A DNA stretch of 64,000 nucleotides from Pseudoalteromonas piratica. GTDB lineage: Bacteria; Pseudomonadota; Gammaproteobacteria; Enterobacterales; Alteromonadaceae. Within the stretch, counting starts at the first letter, position 1. Every line of letters begins with the position of its first letter. The DNA is taken from assembly GCF_000788395.1 (NCBI RefSeq), contig NZ_CP009889.1, positions 806,001-870,000 of the forward strand, read 5' to 3'. Made by a program: the position numbers and the translations under genes. Shown piece after piece: positions 30,772 through 40,182 of this stretch. The notes under the pieces are model-generated. The model was given only the letters and a program-made list of their open reading frames with translations, ran no database searches and was not told where the DNA came from.

Positions 30772-32124
30772 TTAAGTCTCTATTTTATAACAAGGTGTAT
30801 ACACAGAGCCTGGTAATTTCATTCTACCTTGGGCAACAAAGGCACTTAGTAAGGTATCCATCTTCAACATTAACGATGTGTCACCTGATAGTGAGAATAC
30901 GCCATGGCGTTTAATCGCTTTAATTCCTTCGTCTTTTACATTACCAGCTACAATTCCGGAAAAAGCACGTCTTAAATTTGCCGCTAATTGCTCTGTGGGT
31001 TGTTTTATTTCGAGGTTTAAATTGGCCATATTTTCATGTGTAGGATAAAAAGGTAGCTGGAACTCGGGCTCAATTTTTAATGACCAATTGAAGTGATACG
31101 CGTCACCTCGTTCTTTTCGGTATTCGCGCACTTGCGGCATGCTCTGAGCGAAATATTTACCTACTGCCTCAGGATCATCAATAATGACTTTAAACTTAGA
31201 TAGCGCTTCCTCACCTAAAGTATCTTTTACAAATTTAACAAGCTCATCAAAATAAGCTCTAGCAGACTCTGGCCCTGTTAAGACAACCGGCAGCACCTGC
31301 TTCTGGTTATCAGGGTGAAGTAAAATACCTAAAAGGTATAACAACTCTTCAGCGGTACCAGCGCCACCTGGAAAGATGATTATACCATGTGCAGTTCTAA
31401 CAAACGCTTCTAAACGCTTTTCAATGTCAGGAAGAATGACTAACTGATTAACAATAGGGTTTGGTGGTTCTGCAGCAATAATACTTGGCTCTGTTAGACC
31501 TAAATATCGGTTATCTGTAAAACGTTGTTTAGCATGGCCTATCGTTGCCCCTTTCATAGGACCTTTCATTGCACCTGGGCCACAACCAGTACAAATATTG
31601 AAATGTCTTAAACCAAGCTGATAACCAACTTCTTTGGTGTATTTGTATTCAGGCTCTTTGATAGAGTGACCGCCCCAACAGACGATCATATTCGGGTCTT
31701 CACTTGGTTTTAACGCTCGAGCATTTCGAAGCATATCAAACACAACATGTGTGATGTGTGAGGCACTTGTCAGGTTAAGTTTGCCATCTTGGTATTTATC
31801 TTTAATAAATAAGATGTCGCGTATTACAGCTAACAAATGTTCGTTAATACCATTGATAATTTTGCCATCGACAAAGGCATGTTCAGGTGGGTTAAGTAAT
31901 TCAACTTTAATGCCGCGCTCACGACAAATAAGATTAATATCGAAGTCTTGATATTTATCATAAATTTCAGAGCTAGAATCTGTATGACTACCTACGTTTA
32001 ATACTGCTAGTGAGCAATTACGAAATAGACGATAGACTTCACTGGTAGAAGAGCGTTTTAGTGCCTCTACTTCAAGTTGGGAAAGTAAATCTAGTGCTCC
32101 AGATGGATTGATCTGTACTTGCAT
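30772..32124 (-). CDS. ppnN: Nucleotide 5'-monophosphate nucleosidase PpnN (YgdH, LOG-family core)
   Basis: A 450-residue protein with the LOG-family centre [16 protein letters not shown] near residue 180 and [18 protein letters not shown] near 255, plus the N- and C-terminal extensions found only in PpnN. It splits purine nucleotides into base and ribose-5-phosphate and is a known target of (p)ppGpp in E. coli. Adjacent to xni as in several gammaproteobacteria. Confidence 0.93.
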   Translation of the reverse strand: MQVQINPSGALDLLSQLEVEALKRSSTSEVYRLFRNCSLAVLNVGSHTDSSSEIYDKYQDFDINLICRERGIKVELLNPPEHAFVDGKIINGINEHLLAVIRDILFIKDKYQDGKLNLTSASHITHVVFDMLRNARALKPSEDPNMIVCWGGHSIKEPEYKYTKEVGYQLGLRHFNICTGCGPGAMKGPMKGATIGHAKQRFTDNRYLGLTEPSIIAAEPPNPIVNQLVILPDIEKRLEAFVRTAHGIIIFPGGAGTAEELLYLLGILLHPDNQKQVLPVVLTGPESARAYFDELVKFVKDTLGEEALSKFKVIIDDPEAVGKYFAQSMPQVREYRKERGDAYHFNWSLKIEPEFQLPFYPTHENMANLNLEIKQPTEQLAANLRRAFSGIVAGNVKDEGIKAIKRHGVFSLSGDTSLMLKMDTLLSAFVAQGRMKLPGSVYTPCYKIET

Positions 32125-32159
32125 AGGCGTCTCCTTGTACGACTAAAACTATAAAAACA

Positions 32160-32192
32160 AAGTGCTTATTAATCTTGTATCAATAAGCACTT
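32160..32192 (-). terminator. Terminator of the diguanylate cyclase gene
   Basis: An 11-bp stem AAGTGCTTATT / AATAAGCACTT followed on the minus strand by a T-rich run. Confidence 0.85.
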
Positions 32193-32227
32193 AATTTAAA
32201 TATAGTTTTTCTTGGAGACTAAACAAG

Positions 32228-33763
32228 TTATTTTTTAAGAACGATACGATCGCGACCTGTATTTTTGGCTTCATAAAGCGCTTCATCGGCACGATCAAAC
32301 GCTTCTTGCATTGAATCAGATTGTTTAATCTGAGTTGCCCCAAACGAAATGGTGATGGTTACTGATTTTTGCTTAAATTTAAATGGAATGGCTTTAATTG
32401 AACGCCTTAGTTTCTCAAGTGGTACACTGATTTGTTCTAATTTACTGTGTGGCATAATTAACACAAATTCTTCACCACCAAAGCGTGCGATAAAATCTGT
32501 CACTCTGATTGCTTTTTTCAGTGCTTTAGCAACAACTTGTAGTGTTTTATCACCTGCACTGTGACCGTAATTATCATTAATATGTTTAAAGTGATCAATG
32601 TCAGCAACAACGATACAGAGATCATGATAGTCACGTTTAAAGGTGTTGTACTCAAGCGCAAAACGTTCATCAAACGCGGCGCGGTTTGGCAATTGGGTTA
32701 AGCTATCTTGTAAACTTTTGAAACGTTGTTCGGCAAGACGCTCTTGATAATGTTCTGTTTCTTTCTCGAGTTTATTTACTCGATCACCCATTTCACGCAA
32801 TGTTTTTACGAGTTCTTCGCGTTCAAGTTGCTCTAACTTTTCTTTGGCAGCTAAATCACAAGTGAGAGATTCCATTTTTTCAGCGATTAACTGCTTTAAC
32901 GTTGTGATGTTCTGAGCTTCATCAACCTCTTGGCTGATATTGTTCATTTTATCTTGGATCTGCTTATTCAAGTTTTCCATTTGCAAATTAATTTTACTTG
33001 AACGCTTAACTGACTCCATTAATGAAGCTTGAAGTAACGACAAGGTTTCGTTGATTGCAAATAAAAACTTTTGTGCGGAAGCACGTTCTTGTGAAATGGT
33101 TTCTACAATAATACGAATAATTTCAACACAGCATTCTAGTAAAGCCGAAAGATTGAACTCCGAACTGATTCGTTGCTTAATCGCGTCAATGCGTTGACCA
33201 CTGTCGCCTTCAAAAGCGAGTTCACTAATTAAATTTTGTAATTCTTGTGCTAATTCTTTTGATTCAATCGAAGTGGAATCACTATTACCGGCTACTTTTT
33301 TTTCAAGTACCAAGTGGTATATCTCAACTAACCTAGTGAGCACTGGGATGAATTCAGTAGTAGTTTTGACGCTCTCTAGGTCTGACGTTAATAAGGTGCG
33401 TAGATTACGACGTAAGTCATCTGGAAGACCTTGTTTACGCTGTAATTTTTTGCCTGCACTTTCAACGCTTTGGTGCAATGCGCTTAAATTGGACTCAGCG
33501 CGAGCAGCTTGTTCTTTAAATAGTTTGGAAATTTCATCCAATAATGGCACTAATTGTTCGTAATCAACGCCTTTTTGAATTGTACTGCGGTACTTAGCCA
33601 GACGGTTATCTAATTCAAGATCTAAGCCTTTACAAACAAGTGATAATTTAGCGATAAATTGGGTTAAATAATCTATTTGAACTTTATAAGCGTGTTCGAC
33701 TTGTTTGCGGCCTTTGATCGCTGAATCTAATTTTGTGCGTAAAATACTAACTTGCTGAGACAC
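32228..33763 (-). CDS. Diguanylate cyclase with N-terminal coiled-coil domain
   Basis: A 511-residue cytoplasmic protein. The first 340 residues are helical with long coiled-coil stretches and no transmembrane segment. The C-terminal GGDEF domain has the active-site sequence ARFGGEEFVLIMPH near residue 428, so the cyclase is predicted to be active and to make c-di-GMP. The typical RxxD inhibition site is not obvious upstream of the motif. The sensory input is unknown. Confidence 0.92.
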   Translation of the reverse strand: MSQQVSILRTKLDSAIKGRKQVEHAYKVQIDYLTQFIAKLSLVCKGLDLELDNRLAKYRSTIQKGVDYEQLVPLLDEISKLFKEQAARAESNLSALHQSVESAGKKLQRKQGLPDDLRRNLRTLLTSDLESVKTTTEFIPVLTRLVEIYHLVLEKKVAGNSDSTSIESKELAQELQNLISELAFEGDSGQRIDAIKQRISSEFNLSALLECCVEIIRIIVETISQERASAQKFLFAINETLSLLQASLMESVKRSSKINLQMENLNKQIQDKMNNISQEVDEAQNITTLKQLIAEKMESLTCDLAAKEKLEQLEREELVKTLREMGDRVNKLEKETEHYQERLAEQRFKSLQDSLTQLPNRAAFDERFALEYNTFKRDYHDLCIVVADIDHFKHINDNYGHSAGDKTLQVVAKALKKAIRVTDFIARFGGEEFVLIMPHSKLEQISVPLEKLRRSIKAIPFKFKQKSVTITISFGATQIKQSDSMQEAFDRADEALYEAKNTGRDRIVLKK

Positions 33764-33938
33764 CGTGACTTTTACCTATTTCTTTATTGCGCTTAAAGTT
33801 TATATTAATGTTTTGCTAATTTCGACCATAATTATTACTTAGTTTAATGATAGTGTGTTTTCTTGTTTTAATCGCTAAAACTGGCACTGTAATTATATAA
33901 TTGTTACTGTTCGTAAAATTTCCTTCCAGTGTATCAAT

Positions 33939-35720
33939 ATGAAAGCATTATTTTCTTCATTAATCTTAGGCGCAATTAGCTTTAGTTCTTCACTCATTGC
34001 GGATGTTAAATACCAACTTTCAATCGAAAATGGGGAACATCATCTTGGAAAAGTAACTGCTACTTTCCCCGCAGGGAATGAAAAGTTAAATATTTCACTG
34101 CCTTCATGGCGCACAGGCCGTTACGAAATATTAGATATGGCCAATGGCATACGTTTATTTGATGCGAAAGATGCGACAGGTAATCCGCTCAATTGGCAAA
34201 AGATTGATTCCAATACATGGCAAATTAATGCCGATCCTTCATCAACAGTAAATATTTCTTATGAAGTCTATGCAAATGAACTTGCTATGCGTTCTCGTCA
34301 TATTGACGACAGCCATGCTTTTATCGATGCATCTGGCTTTTTTATGTTTGCTGAAGACTATCGTCAAGAAAGTATCGTAGTAGATTTAAATGTACCGAAA
34401 GATTGGCGGAGTGTATCCGGACTTGAAACAGGAGAACATCCGCACCAATTTATCGCTGAAAACTATGATGTCTTGGTTGATTCACCGATTGAGACTGGCA
34501 TTAATAAACTGTTCAAATGGCAAGTTGATGGCCGAGATTATGAATTGGTAATTTGGGGAGAAGGTAATTACGATACTGATCAAATGATTGCTGATTTGAA
34601 AAAACTAGTTAAAACAGGCGCTGATATTTGGCATGCATACCCTTACAAGCGCTATGTTTTTATGGTTCACGCTACTAGCGGTGCGCGTGGCGCAACAGAG
34701 CATTTAAATTCAACAATAATCCAAAGACAACGTGATTCATTTTTAGAGCGTGATGATTACATCGGATTTATCACGACTGCATCTCATGAATTTGTTCATA
34801 CGTGGAATGTGAAGGGTTACCGACCTCAAGGTTTAACTCCCTACAATTATATCGGTCATAACTACACTGATTTGTTATGGATTGCTGAGGGGTCTACAAG
34901 TTATTTCGATGATTTATTACTCATCCGGGGTGGCATTATAACCCTTAAAGAATATTTTAAAGGCTTATCACGTAATATTAATAAACATTTAGCGCGTCCA
35001 GGACGCGAAATTCAATCAGCAAGTGAAACAAGCTTTGATAAATGGATTAACCAAGGCGGCGATCACGATATTAATTACTCAACTAATATCTACAGTGAAG
35101 GTGCGCTTATTTCATGGGCACTTGATGCAAAGCTTATTGAAGAAAGTAAAGGGAAGGTGAGTTATCGAGATGTTCATAAGGCACTTTATAAAGACTTCCC
35201 ATTACCTCAAGGGTTTACAAGTGATGATGTAAAACAAATCTTAAAGGCTGTATCAGGCAAGGATTATGCAAACTGGTGGCAGCAAAATGTAGATTCACCA
35301 GCTGAACTCAATTTTGAAGCAATGTTGCAATCTGTTGGTCTGGTTTTTGATTACCCCAAAGGGGTTAAATTTCAACCGCAAGCTGAAATGAGCGGTAATT
35401 ATAAAAACGGCCAATTGTTTTTAGAAAGAGTGAAACGCAATGGTGCTGCGTGGCATGCGGGCCTCACTCCCGGTGATATCGTTTTTGCAATCAATGGTAA
35501 GCGTATCAGTGAATCGTTTGATAACTATATCAAGCGCTTTAAAACAGGTGATACATTAGAAATTAGTTATTTTCGTCGTGATGAAATCCATACGACACAA
35601 CTGACGTTGAGCAAAAAAGCAAATAAAGCAAAAAGTATCAGCTTAGTGGAAAATCCAACCAGATTACAGAAGCATTTATTTAAAGCTTGGTTGGGAGTTG
35701 ACTACCCGAGTAGCCTTTAG
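33939..35720 (+). CDS. M61 family metallopeptidase with PDZ domain, exported
   Basis: A 593-residue protein with a signal peptide (LFSSLILGAISFSSSLIA). The N-terminal glycyl-aminopeptidase beta-domain is followed by the zinc site: HEFVHTWNVKGYRP near residue 283 (HExxH) and the downstream Glu in WIAEGSTSYFDDL near 315. A PDZ domain sits near residues 475-550 (AGLTPGDIVFAING). It is likely a periplasmic aminopeptidase of glycyl-aminopeptidase type. Confidence 0.92.
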   Translation: MKALFSSLILGAISFSSSLIADVKYQLSIENGEHHLGKVTATFPAGNEKLNISLPSWRTGRYEILDMANGIRLFDAKDATGNPLNWQKIDSNTWQINADPSSTVNISYEVYANELAMRSRHIDDSHAFIDASGFFMFAEDYRQESIVVDLNVPKDWRSVSGLETGEHPHQFIAENYDVLVDSPIETGINKLFKWQVDGRDYELVIWGEGNYDTDQMIADLKKLVKTGADIWHAYPYKRYVFMVHATSGARGATEHLNSTIIQRQRDSFLERDDYIGFITTASHEFVHTWNVKGYRPQGLTPYNYIGHNYTDLLWIAEGSTSYFDDLLLIRGGIITLKEYFKGLSRNINKHLARPGREIQSASETSFDKWINQGGDHDINYSTNIYSEGALISWALDAKLIEESKGKVSYRDVHKALYKDFPLPQGFTSDDVKQILKAVSGKDYANWWQQNVDSPAELNFEAMLQSVGLVFDYPKGVKFQPQAEMSGNYKNGQLFLERVKRNGAAWHAGLTPGDIVFAINGKRISESFDNYIKRFKTGDTLEISYFRRDEIHTTQLTLSKKANKAKSISLVENPTRLQKHLFKAWLGVDYPSSL

Positions 35721-35852
35721 CAATTTAAGTGGGTGTTTGAACATCACTGGCACCCACTGCTAATTTATTAAAAATTAAGCTTTTTTATTTACTTTTTTCA
35801 ATTTAAATTCAAAATAAGTATCACATACTCAAGTACACATGAAGGAACGACA

Positions 35853-36890
35853 GTGTTTAAACAATTCATATTTTTACTTTTAATTTTTTCTTGTTCGCTT
35901 TTTGCTAAAGATTACAGCTCACTTTATAACAAACTTGATAAGTCAGTCGTCATAATTTACTCAGACACTCAAGAGGTGAGGGCTGAAGCAAATCAACTTG
36001 TAACGAAAACAGCGAGTAGTTTAGGCACTGGAACGCTTATTAACAAAGAAGGGTTAATCTTAACCGCAGCACATGTTGTAAATAGTGCAGATGAGTTAAC
36101 AGTTAATGTTAAAAACCGTGGTGAGTATAAAGCTAAAGTGATAGCTAGTTTTCAAGCAGCAGATATCGCCTTAATTAAATTAATTACAAACGACAAAGAT
36201 TTTCCATTTGTTAAATTGGGTGATTCTAATAAAGCAAAAATTGGCAATGAAGTATTTGTAATTGGGACTCCTTATGGGCTAGAACACACGTTAACTGTTG
36301 GCCATCTAAGTGGTCGTCGTATCTATAACCATCCAAGTTTTAATGAAATTGAGTTTATTCAAACGGATGCAGCAATTAATCAGGGCAATTCGGGTGGACC
36401 GCTTTTTTTATCGAATGGTGAATTAATCGGTGTTGTAAGTTATATACAATCTCAATCTGGTGGTAATGAAGGGCTTGGCTTTGCAGCTAGTACTGAAATG
36501 GTTAAAAATATTCTTATCGATCAGCCGATGATCTGGTTTGGTATTGAGTATAGTTTTCTTACTCCGGTAATGGCTGCAGCACTAAATGTTCCGCAACGCG
36601 CTGGTTTATTAATTGAAAAAGTAGCAACACAAAGCTTTGCTGAGAAATTAGGGCTTAAAGGTGGTGTGATCCCTGCAGTGATTGATGATTCTCCTGTTAT
36701 TCTAGGCGGTGATGTGATTTTAGCAATTGGACCTCATATTCTGACTGGCGAGGAACAAAATTATTTGAACATTTTAAACTATACTAAATCACTCAAAGGT
36801 GGAGAAAATATAAAATTTACTGTGTTGCGTATGGGTCACGAACTAACACTTGAAGCTGCATTACCAAACGTTAAAATTAAATTACAGTAA
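35853..36890 (+). CDS. HtrA-like S1C serine protease with single PDZ domain
   Basis: A GTG start at 35853 has GAAGGAA 7 bp upstream. The 345-residue protein has a signal peptide (FIFLLLIFSCSLFA) and the trypsin-like triad: His in LTAAHVV near residue 71, Asp in AADIALIKL near 104 and Ser in NQGNSGGPL near 178. A C-terminal PDZ-like region (about 250-340, GGDVILAIGPHILTG) is shorter than in DegP or DegQ. It probably acts in envelope protein quality control beside the M61 peptidase, although each appears to have its own promoter. Confidence 0.9.
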   Translation: MFKQFIFLLLIFSCSLFAKDYSSLYNKLDKSVVIIYSDTQEVRAEANQLVTKTASSLGTGTLINKEGLILTAAHVVNSADELTVNVKNRGEYKAKVIASFQAADIALIKLITNDKDFPFVKLGDSNKAKIGNEVFVIGTPYGLEHTLTVGHLSGRRIYNHPSFNEIEFIQTDAAINQGNSGGPLFLSNGELIGVVSYIQSQSGGNEGLGFAASTEMVKNILIDQPMIWFGIEYSFLTPVMAAALNVPQRAGLLIEKVATQSFAEKLGLKGGVIPAVIDDSPVILGGDVILAIGPHILTGEEQNYLNILNYTKSLKGGENIKFTVLRMGHELTLEAALPNVKIKLQ

Positions 36891-36897
36891 TATGTAA

Positions 36898-36942
36898 ACA
36901 CAGAAAAGAAACAGGGAGTACTTTCTTTTCTGTGTATTTATT
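36898..36942 (+). terminator. Terminator of the HtrA-like gene
   Basis: A 14-bp stem ACACAGAAAAGAAA / TTTCTTTTCTGTGT with a T-rich tail, 8 bp past the stop. Confidence 0.85.
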
Positions 36943-36975
36943 AATATTATATTATAGGTTTAAAAGGAGTTAACT

Positions 36976-37086
36976 ATGGCAAAATCAGCGGGCAAGGGAT
37001 CGCTTCATAAAGATCTTATACTTTACTTTTTACTTGTAATTGCAATTGCAGCAATCCCTGTTTTGTATTTTCAATATATTCAATAA
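36976..37086 (+). CDS. Small single-span membrane protein (36 aa)
   Basis: An ATG at 36976 has a strong AAAGGAGT ribosome site seven bases upstream. The peptide has a basic N-terminus (MAKSAGKGSLHKD) and one hydrophobic helix of about 18 residues (ILYFLLVIAIAAIPVLYF). Its last seven bases overlap the end of the convergent glycine-zipper gene. It is too short for routine gene calling. Unknown function. Confidence 0.7.
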   Translation: MAKSAGKGSLHKDLILYFLLVIAIAAIPVLYFQYIQ

Positions 37087-37550
37087 ACAGTGTCTACTCT
37101 AACACTACCATTTGATAAATAAACAATTCTTACATCATCATTTTTTGTCAAACGCATGTTATGGTCATAATCCTGCACGACCATAACACGCTGTTTTTCT
37201 TCAGTTAAAATAAGCAGTTCAATAAGTCGTAAGGTTTTCTCTTTATAACGAACTGAGCGATTGTTAGCTATTGATGCACCAATCAATGACCCTAATATGG
37301 TTGCCGCAACTTGACCACTGCCGTCACCAAATTGATTTCCAATAACACCTCCGATTAATGCACCACCAAAATGATGCCATCCTGCGGATTTATCTTTAAC
37401 CAGTTCTGTTTCAGTAATGCTACGAATTGATTCAACTTTACCATAAACTACTTTTTCTACAGGAACAGCTTTATTGCGCTCATAGCTATTAGCCGAAAAA
37501 CTAGAAATTAGAAAAGAGAAAATAACAGCGGTGATTAATCGATAGTTCAT
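37080..37550 (-). CDS. Glycine-zipper 2TM domain protein, exported
   Basis: A 156-residue protein with a signal peptide (ITAVIFSFLISSFSANS) and, near residues 60-97, a glycine-zipper hairpin (GGALIGGVIGNQFGDGSGQVAATILGS) of the kind seen in SlyB and the Rickettsia 17-kDa antigen. There is no lipobox. It is likely associated with the outer membrane. It is 4 bp downstream of lpoB and probably in the same operon. Confidence 0.8.
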   Translation of the reverse strand: MNYRLITAVIFSFLISSFSANSYERNKAVPVEKVVYGKVESIRSITETELVKDKSAGWHHFGGALIGGVIGNQFGDGSGQVAATILGSLIGASIANNRSVRYKEKTLRLIELLILTEEKQRVMVVQDYDHNMRLTKNDDVRIVYLSNGSVRVDTVY

Positions 37551-37554
37551 AGCT

Positions 37555-38154
37555 TTACCAACCTATACGTTTCTTTTCTCTGTTTTTACGGATTTCCGTT
37601 TCGTCCGCCCATTCAACTAAACCTGTTTTTAAATCCATTAATCGCATAGTAAACTTGTAATAAACGTCTTGTTTATCTTTATTAAACTTTACAATGCTTG
37701 ATAAATTGCCGTAGAGCATGTATTCAGCGCCTACATGTTGGCCAAAAGCAATGGCTGAATTAGTGTCAACCAACCCGCCATCTTGTTGATAAGTAAGCTG
37801 CTCACGTGCCGCTTCAACCCGTGTCATATCAACAAATCGAACACTACCAGAACGGAGTAACTTTGTTGAAATAGAATCAGTAATTGATTCCGTATCGATA
37901 TGCTCACTTGTTTTGTTTTTAATTCTTTCAACAAAGAAAATAGGACGTCCATTTTTACTAAACTCAGACATAGCTGGAGAAACTAATAAAGAGTCGGTCA
38001 TTTCAGCAGCAACTTTTTGTAAGTCAGTTGAACCAAAACCAATATCAACAGTTTCAACTTCAGTAGCATCACCATAAGTGACTACTTCACGATTTGCACA
38101 ACCTGTTAATGCGAGCATTGTAATTAATGTAGTTGCGAGTAAATGCTTTTTCAT
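37555..38154 (-). CDS. lpoB: Penicillin-binding protein activator LpoB
   Basis: A 199-residue lipoprotein (lipobox LTGC at residues 16-19) with the LpoB domain (GRPIFFVERIKNKTSEHIDTES, and GQHVGAEYMLYGNLSSIV near residue 140). In E. coli, LpoB reaches through the periplasm to activate PBP1b. The neighbour genes ycfL and COG3014 match the conserved gene order, which supports the call. Confidence 0.92.
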   Translation of the reverse strand: MKKHLLATTLITMLALTGCANREVVTYGDATEVETVDIGFGSTDLQKVAAEMTDSLLVSPAMSEFSKNGRPIFFVERIKNKTSEHIDTESITDSISTKLLRSGSVRFVDMTRVEAAREQLTYQQDGGLVDTNSAIAFGQHVGAEYMLYGNLSSIVKFNKDKQDVYYKFTMRLMDLKTGLVEWADETEIRKNREKKRIGW

Positions 38155-38189
38155 AATTGTTACCTTAAAAATTATTGAGAGGTTATGCG

Positions 38190-38618
38190 TTAAAAACGGT
38201 ATATAGTTTCATTAACTTCACGTACATAAAGCGTGAATTTTGCGACGTCTTTGGTTGGTGCAATTGCACCTAGATTGACCACTTGATGTCCGTGTAAAGG
38301 CAATGACTTCCATGGCTCTTTGCCTTCTTCGATTACAAAACCGTCTTTATCAAACCAATTAAAATGATACTGTAGATTTTGTGTTTTTTTATAACGGCTA
38401 GTAATTTCGAGGTTTACATCTAATAAACCGTTTGTTGAACGTGTTAGTACGTTTGAAATGTATAACCTTTCGCCTAATTGTTTATTATCAACCCTTAGGT
38501 GCTTTTGCCAATTATCATTTACTGCAATTTGATCACTACCCGTTCCGGATGTGACAGGCTTATTGGCACACCCTTGTATAAAAAGAGCTAACAGTATGAG
38601 TGCGATTGAATATTTCAT
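38190..38618 (-). CDS. ycfL: YcfL family lipoprotein (DUF1425)
   Basis: A 142-residue protein with lipobox IQGC and the YcfL domain with QYHFNWFDKDGFVIEEGKEPWKSLPLHGHQ. Directly upstream of lpoB, as in E. coli. Function unknown; possibly linked to cell-wall synthesis through LpoB. Confidence 0.85.
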   Translation of the reverse strand: MKYSIALILLALFIQGCANKPVTSGTGSDQIAVNDNWQKHLRVDNKQLGERLYISNVLTRSTNGLLDVNLEITSRYKKTQNLQYHFNWFDKDGFVIEEGKEPWKSLPLHGHQVVNLGAIAPTKDVAKFTLYVREVNETIYRF

Positions 38619-38626
38619 AACTTCAC

Positions 38627-40036
38627 CTATATCGTGTAAACAGAAGTGTTAAATGTTGAGCCAATGGAGACAACTTTTATTAAAACCGACTGTTTGGCTT
38701 GGGTACTAAAAGTAATGGGGTGGGTTACACCATTAAATACTAGATTCAGAGTATTTTCACCGTGTGGCAGATAAGTCTTTGCAATTTGATAATTGTCAGC
38801 AAGTGTGAGCCATGAACGTGTATCAGCACGTTCACTGGCAAGGTTGTAAAGCGTAGCAATGATATTACCTAAATCGCCACCATTCTTTGCTGCGCGTTGG
38901 CGAAATTCTTCTTTCGCAATTAAGCGTGTGATTTGTCTGGCAACTATACCTGGCATGCGATCTTTTAAATCTTTAGCAGCAAGGGACGATAGCCTAACTA
39001 TTGGTTGCGTGTTTAATTGAGCCTCATCATACTCTAACAATAGAGGAGAATGATTTGCATAATTGTCGTGATAGCTCGGCATTGCAACACTGTAAAAACG
39101 CATTTCATCACGAGATGTAAAAATGGGTAAGTCAATTCGTGATTCTACTTTCTGAGGTGCCAAACCTTGTTCGAACACAATGAGTACAGGACTTAACGAC
39201 CGATTATTATGAGTGGAATCACGGTTAAACTGTTGTTTAAACATACGATATTCATCATTAAATGCTAAATATTTTGCTAACCGTAATACATCGTTTTGTA
39301 AATAGATATTGTCTGGAAAGATTTCGATTGCACGTTTGTAATCTATATAAGCAGAGTTATATTCGCCAACGGCTTCATATAAAAAACCTGATAAATAAAA
39401 GGTAAATGCATTTTGAAAACCATTTTTCACATTGCCGATAATGCCGTCCATACTTGGATAACTGTTATAAAGATCGTTTAGATCAAGATTTGCATTCTGC
39501 ACTGCTTTTTCTAAAGTACTCGTATTTGCTTTAAGCGCTTGCTCTTGAGTTAAATTAGCTCTTCTTATTTCAACTAACGCCGCTTCAATGTCGTTCAGTG
39601 CAATAAAATTTAAAGCTTGTAAGGTATGCACCATAGTTTGTTCATAATAGGGTACTTGATATTCACGAATATTATCGTTAGTGATAAATGAAGCGGTGGT
39701 TTCGAGTCCTTTGCTAACTTCTATATTTGCGGCGAAGTTTTGCGAGTCTATTTGGCTTAGCGCAATCTCAAAATCGTGTTTACTCTGAGTAAAATTTTGA
39801 TTGAGTTGAGACACACGGCCTTTTTCCAGTTGATTTAGCGTGTAGGAAACATTATTGCTTGAGACTGAAGGTAGTAATGCTGATGCATTTAATACATCGT
39901 TTTGTTGTAACGCATTCCTTACCGGTTCAATTTGCTGGTTATAGGTTGTGAATAATTGGCTACCCGAAAAACTACTGCAGGCAGTTAAGCTTGTAATAAA
40001 AAAGCAAGTGATAACCAAAGGATTTATAAAACGCAA
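38627..40036 (-). CDS. COG3014 family TPR lipoprotein
   Basis: A 469-residue lipoprotein (signal ending LTACSS) with helical repeats including AYIDYKRAIEIFPDN near residue 230. The gene is 8 bp before ycfL and is the first gene of a four-gene envelope cluster (COG3014, ycfL, lpoB, glycine-zipper). I recognise the family from this conserved context; its role is not known. Confidence 0.78.
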   Translation of the reverse strand: MRFINPLVITCFFITSLTACSSFSGSQLFTTYNQQIEPVRNALQQNDVLNASALLPSVSSNNVSYTLNQLEKGRVSQLNQNFTQSKHDFEIALSQIDSQNFAANIEVSKGLETTASFITNDNIREYQVPYYEQTMVHTLQALNFIALNDIEAALVEIRRANLTQEQALKANTSTLEKAVQNANLDLNDLYNSYPSMDGIIGNVKNGFQNAFTFYLSGFLYEAVGEYNSAYIDYKRAIEIFPDNIYLQNDVLRLAKYLAFNDEYRMFKQQFNRDSTHNNRSLSPVLIVFEQGLAPQKVESRIDLPIFTSRDEMRFYSVAMPSYHDNYANHSPLLLEYDEAQLNTQPIVRLSSLAAKDLKDRMPGIVARQITRLIAKEEFRQRAAKNGGDLGNIIATLYNLASERADTRSWLTLADNYQIAKTYLPHGENTLNLVFNGVTHPITFSTQAKQSVLIKVVSIGSTFNTSVYTI

Positions 40037-40136
40037 ATGTGACCTAATAAAACAACTTAATTTAATAGTTATATTATGTGTTGAGAGTAGGGGGAATTCA
40101 CGTTTTTTGTTGTTGAAATTTGTAAGATTCTTATTA

Positions 40137-40166
40137 CAAAAAAGCCATGCAATGCATGGCTTTTAT
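40137..40166 (-). terminator. Terminator of deaD
   Basis: AAAAGCCATGCA-TGCATGGCTTTT self-complementary stem flanked by A/T runs, just past the stop. Confidence 0.88.
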
Positions 40167-40182
40167 AAGTCAGAAGGCGCTA

